A stretch of 45,627 bases of DNA from Roseococcus sp. (GTDB lineage: Bacteria; Pseudomonadota; Alphaproteobacteria; Acetobacterales; Acetobacteraceae), in NCBI GenBank assembly GCA_026414745.1, contig JAOAIK010000048.1, positions 1 through 45,627 on the forward strand, given 5' to 3'. The notes beneath the pieces were generated by a model. The model was not told where the DNA came from. It worked only from the letters and a program-made list of their open reading frames with translations, and made no database searches. Shown one piece after another: positions 29,035 through 38,014 of the stretch (position 1 is its first letter; each line of letters begins with the position of its first letter). The position numbers were made by a program, and so were the translations under genes.

Positions 29035-30232
29035 GCGTCGCCTCGCCCGCGGCCCCCGCCCGCCCGAGCGCCAGGAGGACTCGCGCATCCCGCTCGGCTA
29101 TGCCGGCGGCCTGGGGGAAGGGGCGCCATCGCGGCGGCTGCCGGGCGTCGTGCGCCGCCATCCCTTCAGCTTCGCCGTGCTGCTGCCCAGCTTCCTCGTC
29201 GCGCTCTACTTCTTCGCCATCGCCACGCCGCAATACGTCTCGGAGACGCAGTTCGTGCTGCGCAACCAGGGCGCGCCGGCCAGCATGAACCCCCTTTCCG
29301 GGCTGATGAGCGCAGCTGGCGGGCTGCCCACCACCACGGAGGAGGAGCGCAGCGTCGCCGCCTACCTCGTCTCGCACGACGCGATCCGCGAGGTGCGCCA
29401 GCGGATGGATCTCGTGGCCATCTTCCGCCCCGAGGGCGCGGACCCGATCTCGCGCCTGTGGTGGCCGAACCCCTCGGCCGAGCGCCTGCGCGACCATTTC
29501 CGCAACCAGGTGACGGTGGTGCCGGATGCCTATACCGGCATCATCACCATGACGGTGCGGACCTACAGCCCGCAGCAGAGCCTCGATCTCGCGCGGCTGC
29601 TGCTGGAGCTGGGCGAGCGCCGGGTGACCGAGATGAACCAGCGCATGCTGGACGAGACGCTGCGCGTCGCGCGCCAGGAGGTCGAGCGGGCGGAGGCGCG
29701 CGTGGCCCGTGCGCAGGAGGCGATCACCGCCTTCCGCCAGCGCGAGCAGGCGCTCAACCCCAGCCGCTCGGCCGAGCTGACGGTGACCAGCATCGCCGCG
29801 CTCGAGGCCGAGGCGGCGCGCATGCGCACCGAACTCCAGCAGCTCCAGGCCTTCGCGCGGCCGAACGCGCCCCAGGTGCAGGCGCTGCGCGATCGCATCC
29901 GCGCCACCGAACAGCAGATCCAGGAGGAGCGGGCACGGGTGGCGAGCGCCAGCCAGGGCATGACGGAGCAGATGGCCGGCTTCGAGCGCCTGCAGCTCGA
30001 GGCGGATTTCGCCGCGCGGGTGCTCGCCGCCGCGGTGGCCGGCCTCGAGCAGGCGACGAGCAACGCCCAGCGCCAGCAGATCTTCCTCCAGCGCATCGTC
30101 GAGCCCAACCTCGCCGAACGTTCGCTCTACCCGCGGCCGGTGCTGTTCACGCTCTACGCTTTCGTCGGCCTGTCGCTCGCCTATGGTCTCGTGTGGCTCA
30201 TCGTCGCCGGAGTGAGGGAACATGCGATCTGA
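28991..30232 (+). CDS. kpsE: Capsule export inner-membrane protein (KpsE/polysaccharide copolymerase-like)
   Basis: This 413-residue protein has a cytoplasmic N-terminus, a first membrane helix at about 58-78 (FAVLLPSFLVALYFFAIATP), and the family stretch QYVSETQFVLRNQGAP. A long periplasmic coiled coil (about 210-360) follows, then a last membrane helix near the C-terminus (LFTLYAFVGLSLAYGLVWLI). This two-helix topology with a periplasmic coiled coil is that of KpsE/BexC/CtrB, which bridges the ABC exporter and the outer-membrane channel. The ATG lies inside kpsT with a 44-base overlap, and no good later start exists. Confidence 0.88.
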   Translation: MKIWTKLSPATPSSERRLARGPRPPERQEDSRIPLGYAGGLGEGAPSRRLPGVVRRHPFSFAVLLPSFLVALYFFAIATPQYVSETQFVLRNQGAPASMNPLSGLMSAAGGLPTTTEEERSVAAYLVSHDAIREVRQRMDLVAIFRPEGADPISRLWWPNPSAERLRDHFRNQVTVVPDAYTGIITMTVRTYSPQQSLDLARLLLELGERRVTEMNQRMLDETLRVARQEVERAEARVARAQEAITAFRQREQALNPSRSAELTVTSIAALEAEAARMRTELQQLQAFARPNAPQVQALRDRIRATEQQIQEERARVASASQGMTEQMAGFERLQLEADFAARVLAAAVAGLEQATSNAQRQQIFLQRIVEPNLAERSLYPRPVLFTLYAFVGLSLAYGLVWLIVAGVREHAI

Positions 30233-31997
30233 CCGCATCCGCACGCTGCTGCTCGGCGCCCTGCTGCTGGCCTCGCCTCCGGCGCTGGCCCAGCTACCGG
30301 CGAGCATGCCCCCCGGCCCCGCCGGAACGCGCGCGGCGGCCGCACAGGCGCTCGGTCTCGGGCTGCCCCAGGGGCTCGGTCTCGGGGCGCCCCAGGCGGG
30401 CAACCCGCTGTTCACGCCCGATGCGGGCGTGGCGCGCGAGGGCATGGCGACCGAGGCGGAGGCCGGGGCGCGCATCGTGCGCCCGCTGGGCGAGCCGCCG
30501 CGCCCCACGGGGCAGCCGATGGCCGTCTTCGGCGCCGCCATCTTCACCGGCCAGGCCGCCACCACCTCCGATGCGCCGAATCCGAACTACGTGCTGTCGA
30601 TCGGGGACCGCGTGACGGTGCGCGCCTGGGGCGCGGTGGACGCCGAGGTCACCGCCATGGTGGACCCGCAGGGCAACATCTTCATCCCGAATGTGGGCCC
30701 GGTGCGGGTGGCCGGGGTGCGCGCGGGCGACCTGCAGCAGACGCTCGAGGCCGAAATCCGCCGCATCTACACCCAGCAGGTGCAGATCTACGCGGTGCTC
30801 GCCTCGGCGCAGCGAATCGGCGTCTTCGTCACGGGCTTCGTGCGCATCCCGGGCCGCTTCGCCGGCACCGCCGCCGACAGCCCGCTCGACTTCCTGGTGC
30901 GCGCCGGCGGGGTGGACCCCACGCGCGGCAGCTACCGGGACATCCAGCTGCTGCGCGGCGGGCGCACCGTCGCCACCATAGACCTCTACCGCTTCCTGCT
31001 GGAGGGCCGCCTGCCCCCGATCCGCATGCAGGAGGGGGACACGCTGCTCGTCGGCCGCCAGCGTGCGCTGGTGGGCGGCGATGGCGCGGTGCGCAACAAC
31101 TACCTCTTCGAGGTGGGCGGCCGGGCGATGTCGGGCCGCGAGCTGATGGACCTCGCGCGCCCGCTGCCGGCGGCCACCAATGCCATCATCCAGGGCACGC
31201 GCGACGGCCGCCCCTGGTCGCGCTACGTCACGGTGCGGGAACTGGCCGGCATCGCCCTCGCCGATCAGGACGTGGTGACCTTCATCACCGACAGCCCCGC
31301 GCCCACCGTGCGCGTCACGGTCGAGGGCAGCCGCATCGGCCCCTCGGTGCTGGTGACCGACCGCGACGCCACGCTCTGCCAGGTGCTGGACTACATCGCG
31401 GTGGACCCGCGGCTCGCGGACACGCGCAGCGTCTTCCTGCTGCGCCAGAGCGTGGCCGCGCAGCAGCGCCGCGCCATCCAGGAGGCGGCCGACCGGCTGG
31501 AGCGCCAGCTCTTCACCGCCGTGGCGCAGACCCAGGGCGTGGCCAGCATCCGCAACACCGAGGCGCAGCTCGTCTCGAGCTATCTCCAGCGCGCCCGCAC
31601 CGCCACGCCGGAGGGCCGCGTGGTGGTGATGGACAGCAACGGCCGCTGCGGGCCGGTGCGCCTCGAGGATGGCGACATCATCGTGATCCCCGACCGCAGC
31701 GACACCGTGTTCGTGGCCGGCGAGGTCAGCTCGCCCGGCGCCATCCTCTGGCAGCGCGGCCTCACCTTGGACGACTACATCCGCCGCGCGGGGGGCTTCA
31801 GCCAGCGCGGCAGCGCCTCGACCGTCTTCCTGCGCCGCCCCTCGGGCGAGGTGCTGCTGGACGCCAGCCGCGCCGAGATCCGCCCGGGCGACGAGATCAT
31901 CGTCGGCCCCAGGCTCGACCCGCGCTACCTGCAGCTCGGCATCGACCTGACGCAGATCATCTTCCAGACCGCGGTGGCGGCGCGCGCCTTCCGCTGA
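30222..31997 (+). CDS. kpsD: Outer-membrane polysaccharide export protein (KpsD/Wza family)
   Basis: This 591-residue exported protein has a signal peptide (LLLGALLLASPPALAQ), no lipobox cysteine, and a Pro/Gly-rich segment with a 24-bp tandem repeat. A poly-export domain follows (YVLSIGDRVTVRAWGAVDAE, then MVDPQGNIFIPNVGPVRVAG), then a series of SLBB beta-grasp domains, the last around VFVAGEVSSPGAILWQRGLT and DYIRRAGGFSQRGS. It probably forms the periplasmic/outer-membrane conduit for capsule. It overlaps kpsE by 11 bases. Lack of an N-terminal lipid site matches KpsD better than Wza. Confidence 0.9.
   Translation: MRSDRIRTLLLGALLLASPPALAQLPASMPPGPAGTRAAAAQALGLGLPQGLGLGAPQAGNPLFTPDAGVAREGMATEAEAGARIVRPLGEPPRPTGQPMAVFGAAIFTGQAATTSDAPNPNYVLSIGDRVTVRAWGAVDAEVTAMVDPQGNIFIPNVGPVRVAGVRAGDLQQTLEAEIRRIYTQQVQIYAVLASAQRIGVFVTGFVRIPGRFAGTAADSPLDFLVRAGGVDPTRGSYRDIQLLRGGRTVATIDLYRFLLEGRLPPIRMQEGDTLLVGRQRALVGGDGAVRNNYLFEVGGRAMSGRELMDLARPLPAATNAIIQGTRDGRPWSRYVTVRELAGIALADQDVVTFITDSPAPTVRVTVEGSRIGPSVLVTDRDATLCQVLDYIAVDPRLADTRSVFLLRQSVAAQQRRAIQEAADRLERQLFTAVAQTQGVASIRNTEAQLVSSYLQRARTATPEGRVVVMDSNGRCGPVRLEDGDIIVIPDRSDTVFVAGEVSSPGAILWQRGLTLDDYIRRAGGFSQRGSASTVFLRRPSGEVLLDASRAEIRPGDEIIVGPRLDPRYLQLGIDLTQIIFQTAVAARAFR
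30350..30397 (+). repeat. 24-bp tandem repeat inside kpsD
   Basis: GCTCGGTCTCGGG followed by a near-identical GCCCCAG block occurs twice with a 24-bp period (copies begin at 30350 and 30374). It encodes the repeated peptide LGLGLPQG / LGLGAPQA in the linker after the signal peptide. Being in-frame multiples of 8 codons, copy changes would keep the frame and could vary linker length. Confidence 0.75.
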
Positions 31998-32000
31998 GCC

Positions 32001-32837
32001 TCAGCGGGCGGTGGCGGCCAGCCAGCCGCCCCCCGCCACGAGAATCAGCGCGGCGAGGGTCGAGGCCGTCAGCGCCCCCGCGCCCGCACCCGCCAGCAGC
32101 AGCGTCGAGGCCACAGGCACGGCGTAGGCCAGGGTGCCGAGCAGCCGCGGGTCGCCGCGCTTCATCCCGGCATCCCAGAGGAAGAAGGCGGCCCCCACCG
32201 GCCCGAGCCCGAGCAGCAGCGCCGCCAGCGCCTGGCGCGCATCGGGCGCAACGCTCGTCTCGAGACCCAGATGCGCCGCCGCCGCCAGCAGCGCGGAGGC
32301 GGCGCAGAACCCCGCCACCGCCTCGGTCGGCACCGCCGCCAGCCGCTTCGCCGTCACCGAATAGAGCGCCCAGGTGAGGGCGCAGCCGATGGCGCAGAGA
32401 AAGCCGGGAATGGCCTCGGGCGGGAAGCGCGCCCCCCCGCCCAGCAGCACCGCCGTGCCGGCGAACCCCAGCCCAACCCCGAGCAGCCGCCGCGGCCCCA
32501 GCCGCAGCCCGAGGATCGGCGCGGAGAGCAGCACGATCAGCAGCGGCCAGAGATAGTTCAGCAGATTGGCCTCGATGGCCGGGGCCCAGGCCAGGGCGGC
32601 GAAATACAGCGCGTGATAGCCGAACAGCCCCCCCACCCCATGCGCCCAGACCAGCGGCGGCTGGCGCAGCGCGGCCAGCCGTCCGCGCACGGCCAGGACG
32701 GCGAGCCCCACCGCCCCGGCCACCGCGAAGCTCATCGCCGTGAGTTGCAGCGGCGGCAGCCCCGCCGCGAGGCTGGTGAGCACCCCCAGGAAGGCCCAGA
32801 GCCCGAGCGCCCCGATACCGGCGGCCGTGCCGCTCAC
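32001..32837 (-). CDS. EamA/DMT-family transporter
   Basis: This 278-residue membrane protein has about ten hydrophobic segments in two EamA repeats. The first starts at GIGALGLWAFLGVLTSL, and the second at PGFLCAIGCALTWALYSVTAKRLA. Motifs include AIEANLLNYLWPLLIVLLSA and DPRLLGTLAYAVPVAST, near those of amino-acid/metabolite exporters of the drug/metabolite superfamily. The GTG start at 32837 forms a GTGA overlap with the stop of the tandem-YCII gene, so the two are coupled. The longer frame upstream runs antisense-like through that gene and is not used. Substrate unknown. Confidence 0.87.
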   Translation of the reverse strand: MSGTAAGIGALGLWAFLGVLTSLAAGLPPLQLTAMSFAVAGAVGLAVLAVRGRLAALRQPPLVWAHGVGGLFGYHALYFAALAWAPAIEANLLNYLWPLLIVLLSAPILGLRLGPRRLLGVGLGFAGTAVLLGGGARFPPEAIPGFLCAIGCALTWALYSVTAKRLAAVPTEAVAGFCAASALLAAAAHLGLETSVAPDARQALAALLLGLGPVGAAFFLWDAGMKRGDPRLLGTLAYAVPVASTLLLAGAGAGALTASTLAALILVAGGGWLAATAR

Positions 32838-33466
32838 GCGCCGGGCAGGGGGCGATAGGGCAGCGGCGCGAAGCGGGTGAGGAAGACGCGCATCCCGCCC
32901 CAGACGCGCCCGGTCACATAGGGATCCTCCGCCCAGAAGGCGCGGGCAGCCGCCTCGCTGGCATGGCGGGTCACGGCGATGCTGCCCACCATCGCGCCGG
33001 CCGCGTCGAGCAGCGCCCCGCCCATGGCCAGCACCCCCTCGGCGGCGAGCGGCGCCATGCGGGCGAGATGCGCCGGCCGTGCCGCCGCCCGGCGCGGCGC
33101 GGCGTCCGGCGCGTCCTCGGCGATGATCACGGCATGGGTGGGTTCGGAGGGGGTGGGCCCCGAGGGCAGCGGCGCATAGGGCAGCGGCGCGATGCGGAAG
33201 GGCCGCACCTGGTAGGAGAGCCACACGCCCTCGCGCGCGAAGGGCTCCTCGGCAAGATACTCCTTCACCCCCACCTCATCCTCGCCGCCAAGCACCATGA
33301 GCGAACCGGCGATCGTTCCGTCCGCGCGGAAGAGGGGGACGCCGAGGCTGAGCCGCCCCTCCTCCGCCCAGCGGGTGATGACGGAGAGGTGCCGCTCGCG
33401 CGCCCGGGCGCGGCGGGCGGGCGCCTCCGCGTCCTCGCCGTCCCAGCCCAGCACGACATGGCCCAT
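32834..33466 (-). CDS. Tandem YCII-domain protein
   Basis: This 210-residue protein starts at the ATG at 33466 with a GGAGGG box 8-9 bases upstream. Two YCII (YciI-like, ferredoxin-like) modules are visible. The first ends with AEEPFAREGVWLSYQVRPFR, preceded by SLMVLGGEDEVGVKEYLAE. The second ends with AEDPYVTGRVWGGMRVFLTRF, preceded by IAVTRHASEAAARAFWAEDP. Each half has the HLARMAPLAAEG/ADGTIAGS-type hairpins, and both end in a similar PLPYxPLPxG tail. YCII proteins are normally about 95-100 residues and single, so this is an internal duplication or fusion. Function is unknown; it is coupled to the EamA transporter. Confidence 0.8.
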   Translation of the reverse strand: MGHVVLGWDGEDAEAPARRARARERHLSVITRWAEEGRLSLGVPLFRADGTIAGSLMVLGGEDEVGVKEYLAEEPFAREGVWLSYQVRPFRIAPLPYAPLPSGPTPSEPTHAVIIAEDAPDAAPRRAAARPAHLARMAPLAAEGVLAMGGALLDAAGAMVGSIAVTRHASEAAARAFWAEDPYVTGRVWGGMRVFLTRFAPLPYRPLPGA

Positions 33467-33495
33467 GGCCGGCCCTCCCTCCGCGCCTGTCGCGG

Positions 33496-34842
33496 CTACC
33501 AGGTCATCTCCAGGATGGCCACGCGGTTCTCCGCGCGCGGCACCACACGGCCCGTCACGCTCTCCTGGTTGAACAGCCCTCTCACGGGGGTGCCGATCCG
33601 CTCGGCCGGCAGGCGGAGATTGGCCAGGGCCACGCTGGCGATGCCCTCCCGCCGCTCCGCCACCTCGCGCCCGTCGAGCAGGACCACGTCGCGCGGCCAG
33701 GAGAAATAGCCGCGCGGGCGGGCGAGGCGCGTGAGGCTGGGCGCGGCCGCATCCGCCTCGGCCAGCGGGGCGGGCGGGCGCAGGTGCAGCACCTCGGTCG
33801 AGCGCGGGAAGGGCGAGCGGAAGTAATGCGCGACGGGGTGGCCGGGCACGGCCAGTTCGAACTCCAGCGTCCAGCCGCTCTCCACCGTCACCGGGCCCCA
33901 GACGCCGTCCGGCCCCGTCTCGCGCTGGTGCAGCGCCTCGCCGATCCGCGCGCCGGTGGCGGGGTCGGTGCGGAACACTGCCACATGGGCGCCGGCGACC
34001 GGGCGATTGGTGAAAACCCCCCCGGCGAAGCCGGTGACCAGCCCGTTCAGCACCGGCCGCGCCTCGGCCGGCACGGCGAGGGTGGCGGGCTCGCGCCCCG
34101 CGATGAAGCGGAACTGCTCGCGGAAGGCGCGCCAGTGATACGCGACCTCGCGGTGATCGAGACCGGGCAGCAGGATGTTGGTCGCGCCGCGCAGGGTGTG
34201 GCTCTGCTCGTCCACCCCGGTCGGCACGCCGGGGCGGCCGACGAAACGGCCATCGGGCTGGGCGAAGAGGTCGTTGTCGGAGCGCAGGGTGAGGAACTCC
34301 GTGCCCTCCACCACATCCGTCTGCCCCGCGTTCAGCCGGCGCAGGAAGGGGCTGCGGGCGTTGAACTCGCTGCCCTCGTTGAACTCCCAGTCGAAGACGC
34401 CGCGGTGCGGCGTGCCGCAGGTGATGGCGTGCGAGACGACGCGCGCCCCGCCCTGGGCCACCACGAAATCCCGGATCGGGTAGCCGCCGCGCGAGTTGCC
34501 GATCAGCGCCACCCGCTCGGCCCCGGTGCGGGCGCGGAACTCGGCCACGAAGGCGGCGAGGCGCTCGGTCTGCTCGGCGCTGGAGCTGCGGTGCGGCTGC
34601 GGCACGGCGTCGTTCGCGCGCGCCACGGGGTCGGGCATGTTCACCGCCCACAGGCGCTCGCGCGGCCAGCCATTGGCCTCGAAGCGCCAGATCGTGGTGA
34701 GCCACAGCGCGGCGTGGTCGCCATTGCCATGGACCATGAGGATGGGGGTCGGCCCGCCCTGCGCCCGGGCGGGGCGCGGCGAGGGGGCGGCGAGGAGCGC
34801 GCCGAGCGAGGCGCCGAGCGCGAGGCGGCGTGTGAGCATCAT
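33496..34842 (-). CDS. Exported alpha/beta-hydrolase (lipase/esterase-like)
   Basis: This roughly 448-residue protein has a Tat-like signal sequence (LTRRLALGASLGALLAAPSP) and a first strand ILMVHGNGDHAALW with the HGNG oxyanion motif. The nucleophile elbow is ALIGNSRGGYPIRDF (G-N-S-R-G, serine near residue 115 of this start). CGTPHRGVFDWEFN resembles PHB depolymerase/lipase-type hydrolases. A C-terminal beta-rich domain (from about 270, GGVFTNRPVAGAHVAVFRTD, then GPDGVWGPVTVESGWTLEFE) looks like a carboxypeptidase-regulatory-like fold. Two adjacent ATGs (34842, 34839) compete as start. The natural substrate is not evident. Confidence 0.78.
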   Translation of the reverse strand: MMLTRRLALGASLGALLAAPSPRPARAQGGPTPILMVHGNGDHAALWLTTIWRFEANGWPRERLWAVNMPDPVARANDAVPQPHRSSSAEQTERLAAFVAEFRARTGAERVALIGNSRGGYPIRDFVVAQGGARVVSHAITCGTPHRGVFDWEFNEGSEFNARSPFLRRLNAGQTDVVEGTEFLTLRSDNDLFAQPDGRFVGRPGVPTGVDEQSHTLRGATNILLPGLDHREVAYHWRAFREQFRFIAGREPATLAVPAEARPVLNGLVTGFAGGVFTNRPVAGAHVAVFRTDPATGARIGEALHQRETGPDGVWGPVTVESGWTLEFELAVPGHPVAHYFRSPFPRSTEVLHLRPPAPLAEADAAAPSLTRLARPRGYFSWPRDVVLLDGREVAERREGIASVALANLRLPAERIGTPVRGLFNQESVTGRVVPRAENRVAILEMTW

Positions 34843-34915
34843 GGGCGGGAACGCTGCCAAGCCCCGGCGCGCGCCGCAAGCGCGGGCGGATGACGCTTCC
34901 GCGCCCGCCCCCGCC

Positions 34916-35890
34916 TCAGCCGTCGAGCCGGATGCCGAGCTCGCGGATCAGCGGCCGCCACAGCGCGTTCTCGGCGGCCACGAAGGCGTTGAACTCCGCC
35001 GGGCTCCAGGGCCGGTATTCGATGCCCAGGCTCTGCATGCGGCCGGCGATCTCGGGCGACTGGATGGCCGCGATCATGTCGCGCGAGAGGCGCTCGATCA
35101 CGGCGGCGGGGGTGCCGGCGGGCACGCTCATCCCCTGCCAGCCATAGGCGACCGTGCCGGCATGGCCGAGCTCGAGAAGGGTGGGCACGGCGGGCGCCTC
35201 GGGGCTGCGCGCCTCGCTCAGCACGCACAGCGCCCGCACGCGCCCGTCGCGGATGAAGGGCAGGCCGCTCGCGGTGTCGATCACCACGCTGTCCACATTG
35301 CCGGCGAGCAGATCCTGCATCGCTGCCGGCCCGCCGCGGTAGGGCACATGGGTGGCGGAAAGCCCGGTGCGGCGCTTCACCAGCTCCATGGCGAGGTGGT
35401 GCGGCGAGGCGACGGCGGGGGTGCCATAGGTGGGTGCGCGGCTGCGCGCCCCGGCCTGATAGGCCGCGAAATCGGCCGGCCCGTCCGGCCGCACCACGAG
35501 GTAGAGCGGGAAGCGGCCGATGAAGCCCACCCCCGTGAAATCCGTGTCCGGATTGTAGGGCAGGCGCGCGTAGAGGGCGGGATTGTAGGTGAGGATGCCG
35601 TTGTCCACATGCATCCAGGTGTAGCCGTCGGCCGGAGCGCGGGCGGCCATCTCGCTCGCCAGCACGGCGCCGCCGCCCGGCCGGTTCTCCACCACGATGC
35701 TCTGGCCGAGCCGCGGCCCCATCTGCGCCGCGATGAGGCGGGCGAACACGTCCGAGGCGCCGGCCGGCGGGTAGCCGACGATCCAGCGGATGGGCCGGTC
35801 CGGGAAGCCGGACTGGGCGCGGGCCGCCGCGGCCGTCCCGAGAAGCCCCGCCGCGGCCAACCCCCGTGCCGCCTGCCTGCGTCCGATCAT
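34916..35890 (-). CDS. Bug/TctC-family periplasmic solute-binding receptor
   Basis: This 324-residue receptor starts at 35890 with an RR signal peptide (MIGRRQAARGLAAAGLLGTA) cut near AAARAQ. Family motifs are WIVGYPPAGASDVFARLI, VVENRPGGGAVLASEMAARA, THVPYRGGPAAMQDLLAGN and a C-terminal WRPLIRELGIRLDG. It is the fifth Bug receptor of the window. It stands between the esterase (same strand, 26 bp or more apart) and the diguanylate cyclase gene, without transporter partners. Confidence 0.9.
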   Translation of the reverse strand: MIGRRQAARGLAAAGLLGTAAAARAQSGFPDRPIRWIVGYPPAGASDVFARLIAAQMGPRLGQSIVVENRPGGGAVLASEMAARAPADGYTWMHVDNGILTYNPALYARLPYNPDTDFTGVGFIGRFPLYLVVRPDGPADFAAYQAGARSRAPTYGTPAVASPHHLAMELVKRRTGLSATHVPYRGGPAAMQDLLAGNVDSVVIDTASGLPFIRDGRVRALCVLSEARSPEAPAVPTLLELGHAGTVAYGWQGMSVPAGTPAAVIERLSRDMIAAIQSPEIAGRMQSLGIEYRPWSPAEFNAFVAAENALWRPLIRELGIRLDG

Positions 35891-35965
35891 CGCCCCCTCC
35901 CGCTTCCAAGCGGGCGGATGATGCGGCGCGGCGCGCCGGCGATCAATCCGCGGTCCGGTCTTGCC

Positions 35966-37009
35966 TCAGGCGGCGCGAACCGCCGCCGCGGGCGCGGCCT
36001 GCATCACGCGGTCCCGCCCCGCGCGCTTCGCCTCGTAGAGCGCGGCGTCGGCGCGGCCGATCAGGGCTTCGGCCGCCTCGCCCCGGACATGCTCGGCCAC
36101 CCCCACCGAGACGCTGACGCCGAAGCGCCCCCGGCCATCGGCGGTGAGGAAGCGCTCGGCCGCCACGGCGCGGCGCAGCTTGTCGGCGAGGCCGGCCGCC
36201 TCCGCGCCCGAGGCGCGCGGCAGCACTACCGCGAACTCCTCGCCGCCGATGCGCGCCGCATGGTCCGTCTCGCGCAGCCAGTCGCGCAGGCACTGCGCCA
36301 GGCCGCGCAGCACCGCATCGCCCGCCGGGTGGCCCTGGCTGTCGTTGATGCGCTTGAAGTGGTCGATGTCGAGCAGCGCGACGCTGACCGGCCCGGGCCC
36401 CTCCAGCGCGGCCGCGAGGGCGAGGCCGAAGGCGCGCCGGTTGGGCAGGCCGGTGAGCGAATCCGTCAGCGCCGCCTCATGCGCCTGCGCGAGGGCGCTG
36501 CGCAGCGCCTCCGTCTCGCGGGCCCGCTCGGCGAGATGCTGCGCCACGGCGCGGCTCTGTCGGCAGAGCTCCTCCGTGTCGGCGAGGATGCGCGCGAGCG
36601 CCGCGCCGAGCTTGGTGGGCGAGCCCTGCAGCGCGACGGAGAAATCCGCGAGGCGCGTGCCGTAGCGCGTCGCGCCGGCCTCCGCCCCTTCCAGGAGCTT
36701 GATGGCAGCGCCGAGCGAGTTCTCGAGCTTGGAGGCGACCTCGCCCAGCGCCTCGGCGCGCGGCTCCTCGGCGAGGTGGCGCGCGTGCAGCGCGGCCATG
36801 GCGGCCTCGTCCAGCGCCTCGCCGCGCGCCAGGCGGGCATCGATGTCGCTGCGCAGGGTGGCATGCGTGCCTGCGTGGTAGAGATACCAGACGCGGTAGT
36901 TCTCCGGCGTGGGAAGAATGCGCCGCGTCAGCAGCGATTCCATCGCCGCATGGGCGAGTCCGATCGCCGGGTCCCGCCACGCGGCAGATTCCTTCTCCGC
37001 TCTTCGCAT
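35966..37009 (-). CDS. Diguanylate cyclase (GGDEF domain)
   Basis: This 347-residue cytoplasmic protein has no transmembrane segment. Its helical N-terminal region (about 1-180) is of a type found in soluble bacterial diguanylate cyclases, and LTRRILPTPENYRVWYLYHA is typical of it. The catalytic GGDEF domain starts at LTDSLTGLPNRRAF and has the GGEEF active site at 255-259. An inhibitory I-site R246xxD249 lies exactly five residues before GGEEF, so it should make c-di-GMP and be feedback-inhibited. The start is set by GAGGAG 6 bases before the ATG at 37009. c-di-GMP could act on the capsule genes in the window, but that link is speculation. Confidence 0.93.
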   Translation of the reverse strand: MRRAEKESAAWRDPAIGLAHAAMESLLTRRILPTPENYRVWYLYHAGTHATLRSDIDARLARGEALDEAAMAALHARHLAEEPRAEALGEVASKLENSLGAAIKLLEGAEAGATRYGTRLADFSVALQGSPTKLGAALARILADTEELCRQSRAVAQHLAERARETEALRSALAQAHEAALTDSLTGLPNRRAFGLALAAALEGPGPVSVALLDIDHFKRINDSQGHPAGDAVLRGLAQCLRDWLRETDHAARIGGEEFAVVLPRASGAEAAGLADKLRRAVAAERFLTADGRGRFGVSVSVGVAEHVRGEAAEALIGRADAALYEAKRAGRDRVMQAAPAAAVRAA

Positions 37010-37080
37010 GATCACTCCTCGCCGGGACGGCTGGCCTTGCGCCGGCGGGACCAAGGTGCGGCAGGATGGTGAAGGGATCC

Positions 37081-38013
37081 TTACGGGCCGCCCCCGGGAT
37101 GCACCGCCTGCACCAGCAGCAGCCACAGGGGCAGGGTGAGCACGGAGAGCGCGTGTTCGCTGGTCGTGATCGCCGCCATGAGCGGGGCGTCGCCACCCAT
37201 GGCGCGGGCCATGACGTAGCTCGTGGCCGCCGTGGGCAGGGCCATGAACAGCACCGCCATGGCGGTGGGCAACGCCCCGAGGCCGAGCGCAAGGCACAAG
37301 AGCAGCGTCACGCCCGGCATCACCAGAAGTTTCAGACCCGCGGTCCAGAGCTGCAGCGCCAGCCGGTCGCGCAGCGTCCGCGCCGAGAGCGCCGCCCCCA
37401 CGGCGAGCAGCCCGAGCGCCACAGAAGCGCGGCCCAGCGTTTCCACCAGCGGCTTCACCCCGACAGGCAGGCCGCCGAACGCCGCCACCAGGAAACCCGT
37501 CGCACAGCCCAGGATCAACGGATTCGCGGCCACCTGCCGCAGCAGCGCGAGGGGACGCAGCCGCGCCGCCCCGCCCAGCGCGAAGGCCGTGGTGGTGACC
37601 ACCTGCACGAAGGGGACGATCAGCCCCGTCGCCACCGCGCCGAGCGCGATGCCGGGCAGGCCGAACATCGCCCCCGCCACCGCGAAGCCGATCAGATTGT
37701 TGAAGCGGATGCCGCCCATCAGCACGCTGGTCATGCTGGCATGCGGCTGGCGATGCACCCGCGCGAGCCACACCGCCAGCCCCGTGCCCAGCGCCAGCGC
37801 CGCCCAGATGGCGCCCAGCATGCCGAGCACCGGCAGCTCGGCCAGCCGCACCGATCCGATGGCCGCCACCAGCAGGGCGGGCAGCAACACCCAGAAGATC
37901 AGCCGCTCGATCCCGGCCCAGACCGCGTCCTCCGGCAGCAGGCGGCGGCGCAGCAGCGCCCCCAGCGCCAGGAGGCCGAAGGCCGGCACGAAGGCGTCGA
38001 GATAGGGGGCCAT
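37081..38013 (-). CDS. AEC-family (auxin efflux carrier-like) transporter
   Basis: This 310-residue membrane protein of about ten helices matches the AEC family, bacterial carboxylate/malonate-type permeases. It shows FVPAFGLLALGALLRRRLLP at the N-terminus, LIFWVLLPALLV, the GGIRFNNLIGFAVA segment, ANPLILGCATGFLVAA, and the C-terminal half-repeat VMPGVTLLLCLALGLGALPT and ALPTAATSYVMARAMGGDAP. The start at 38013 follows the lipoprotein gene by 1 bp. Substrate unknown; carboxylates fit the Bug-rich context. Confidence 0.88.
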   Translation of the reverse strand: MAPYLDAFVPAFGLLALGALLRRRLLPEDAVWAGIERLIFWVLLPALLVAAIGSVRLAELPVLGMLGAIWAALALGTGLAVWLARVHRQPHASMTSVLMGGIRFNNLIGFAVAGAMFGLPGIALGAVATGLIVPFVQVVTTTAFALGGAARLRPLALLRQVAANPLILGCATGFLVAAFGGLPVGVKPLVETLGRASVALGLLAVGAALSARTLRDRLALQLWTAGLKLLVMPGVTLLLCLALGLGALPTAMAVLFMALPTAATSYVMARAMGGDAPLMAAITTSEHALSVLTLPLWLLLVQAVHPGGGP

Positions 38014-38014
38014 C

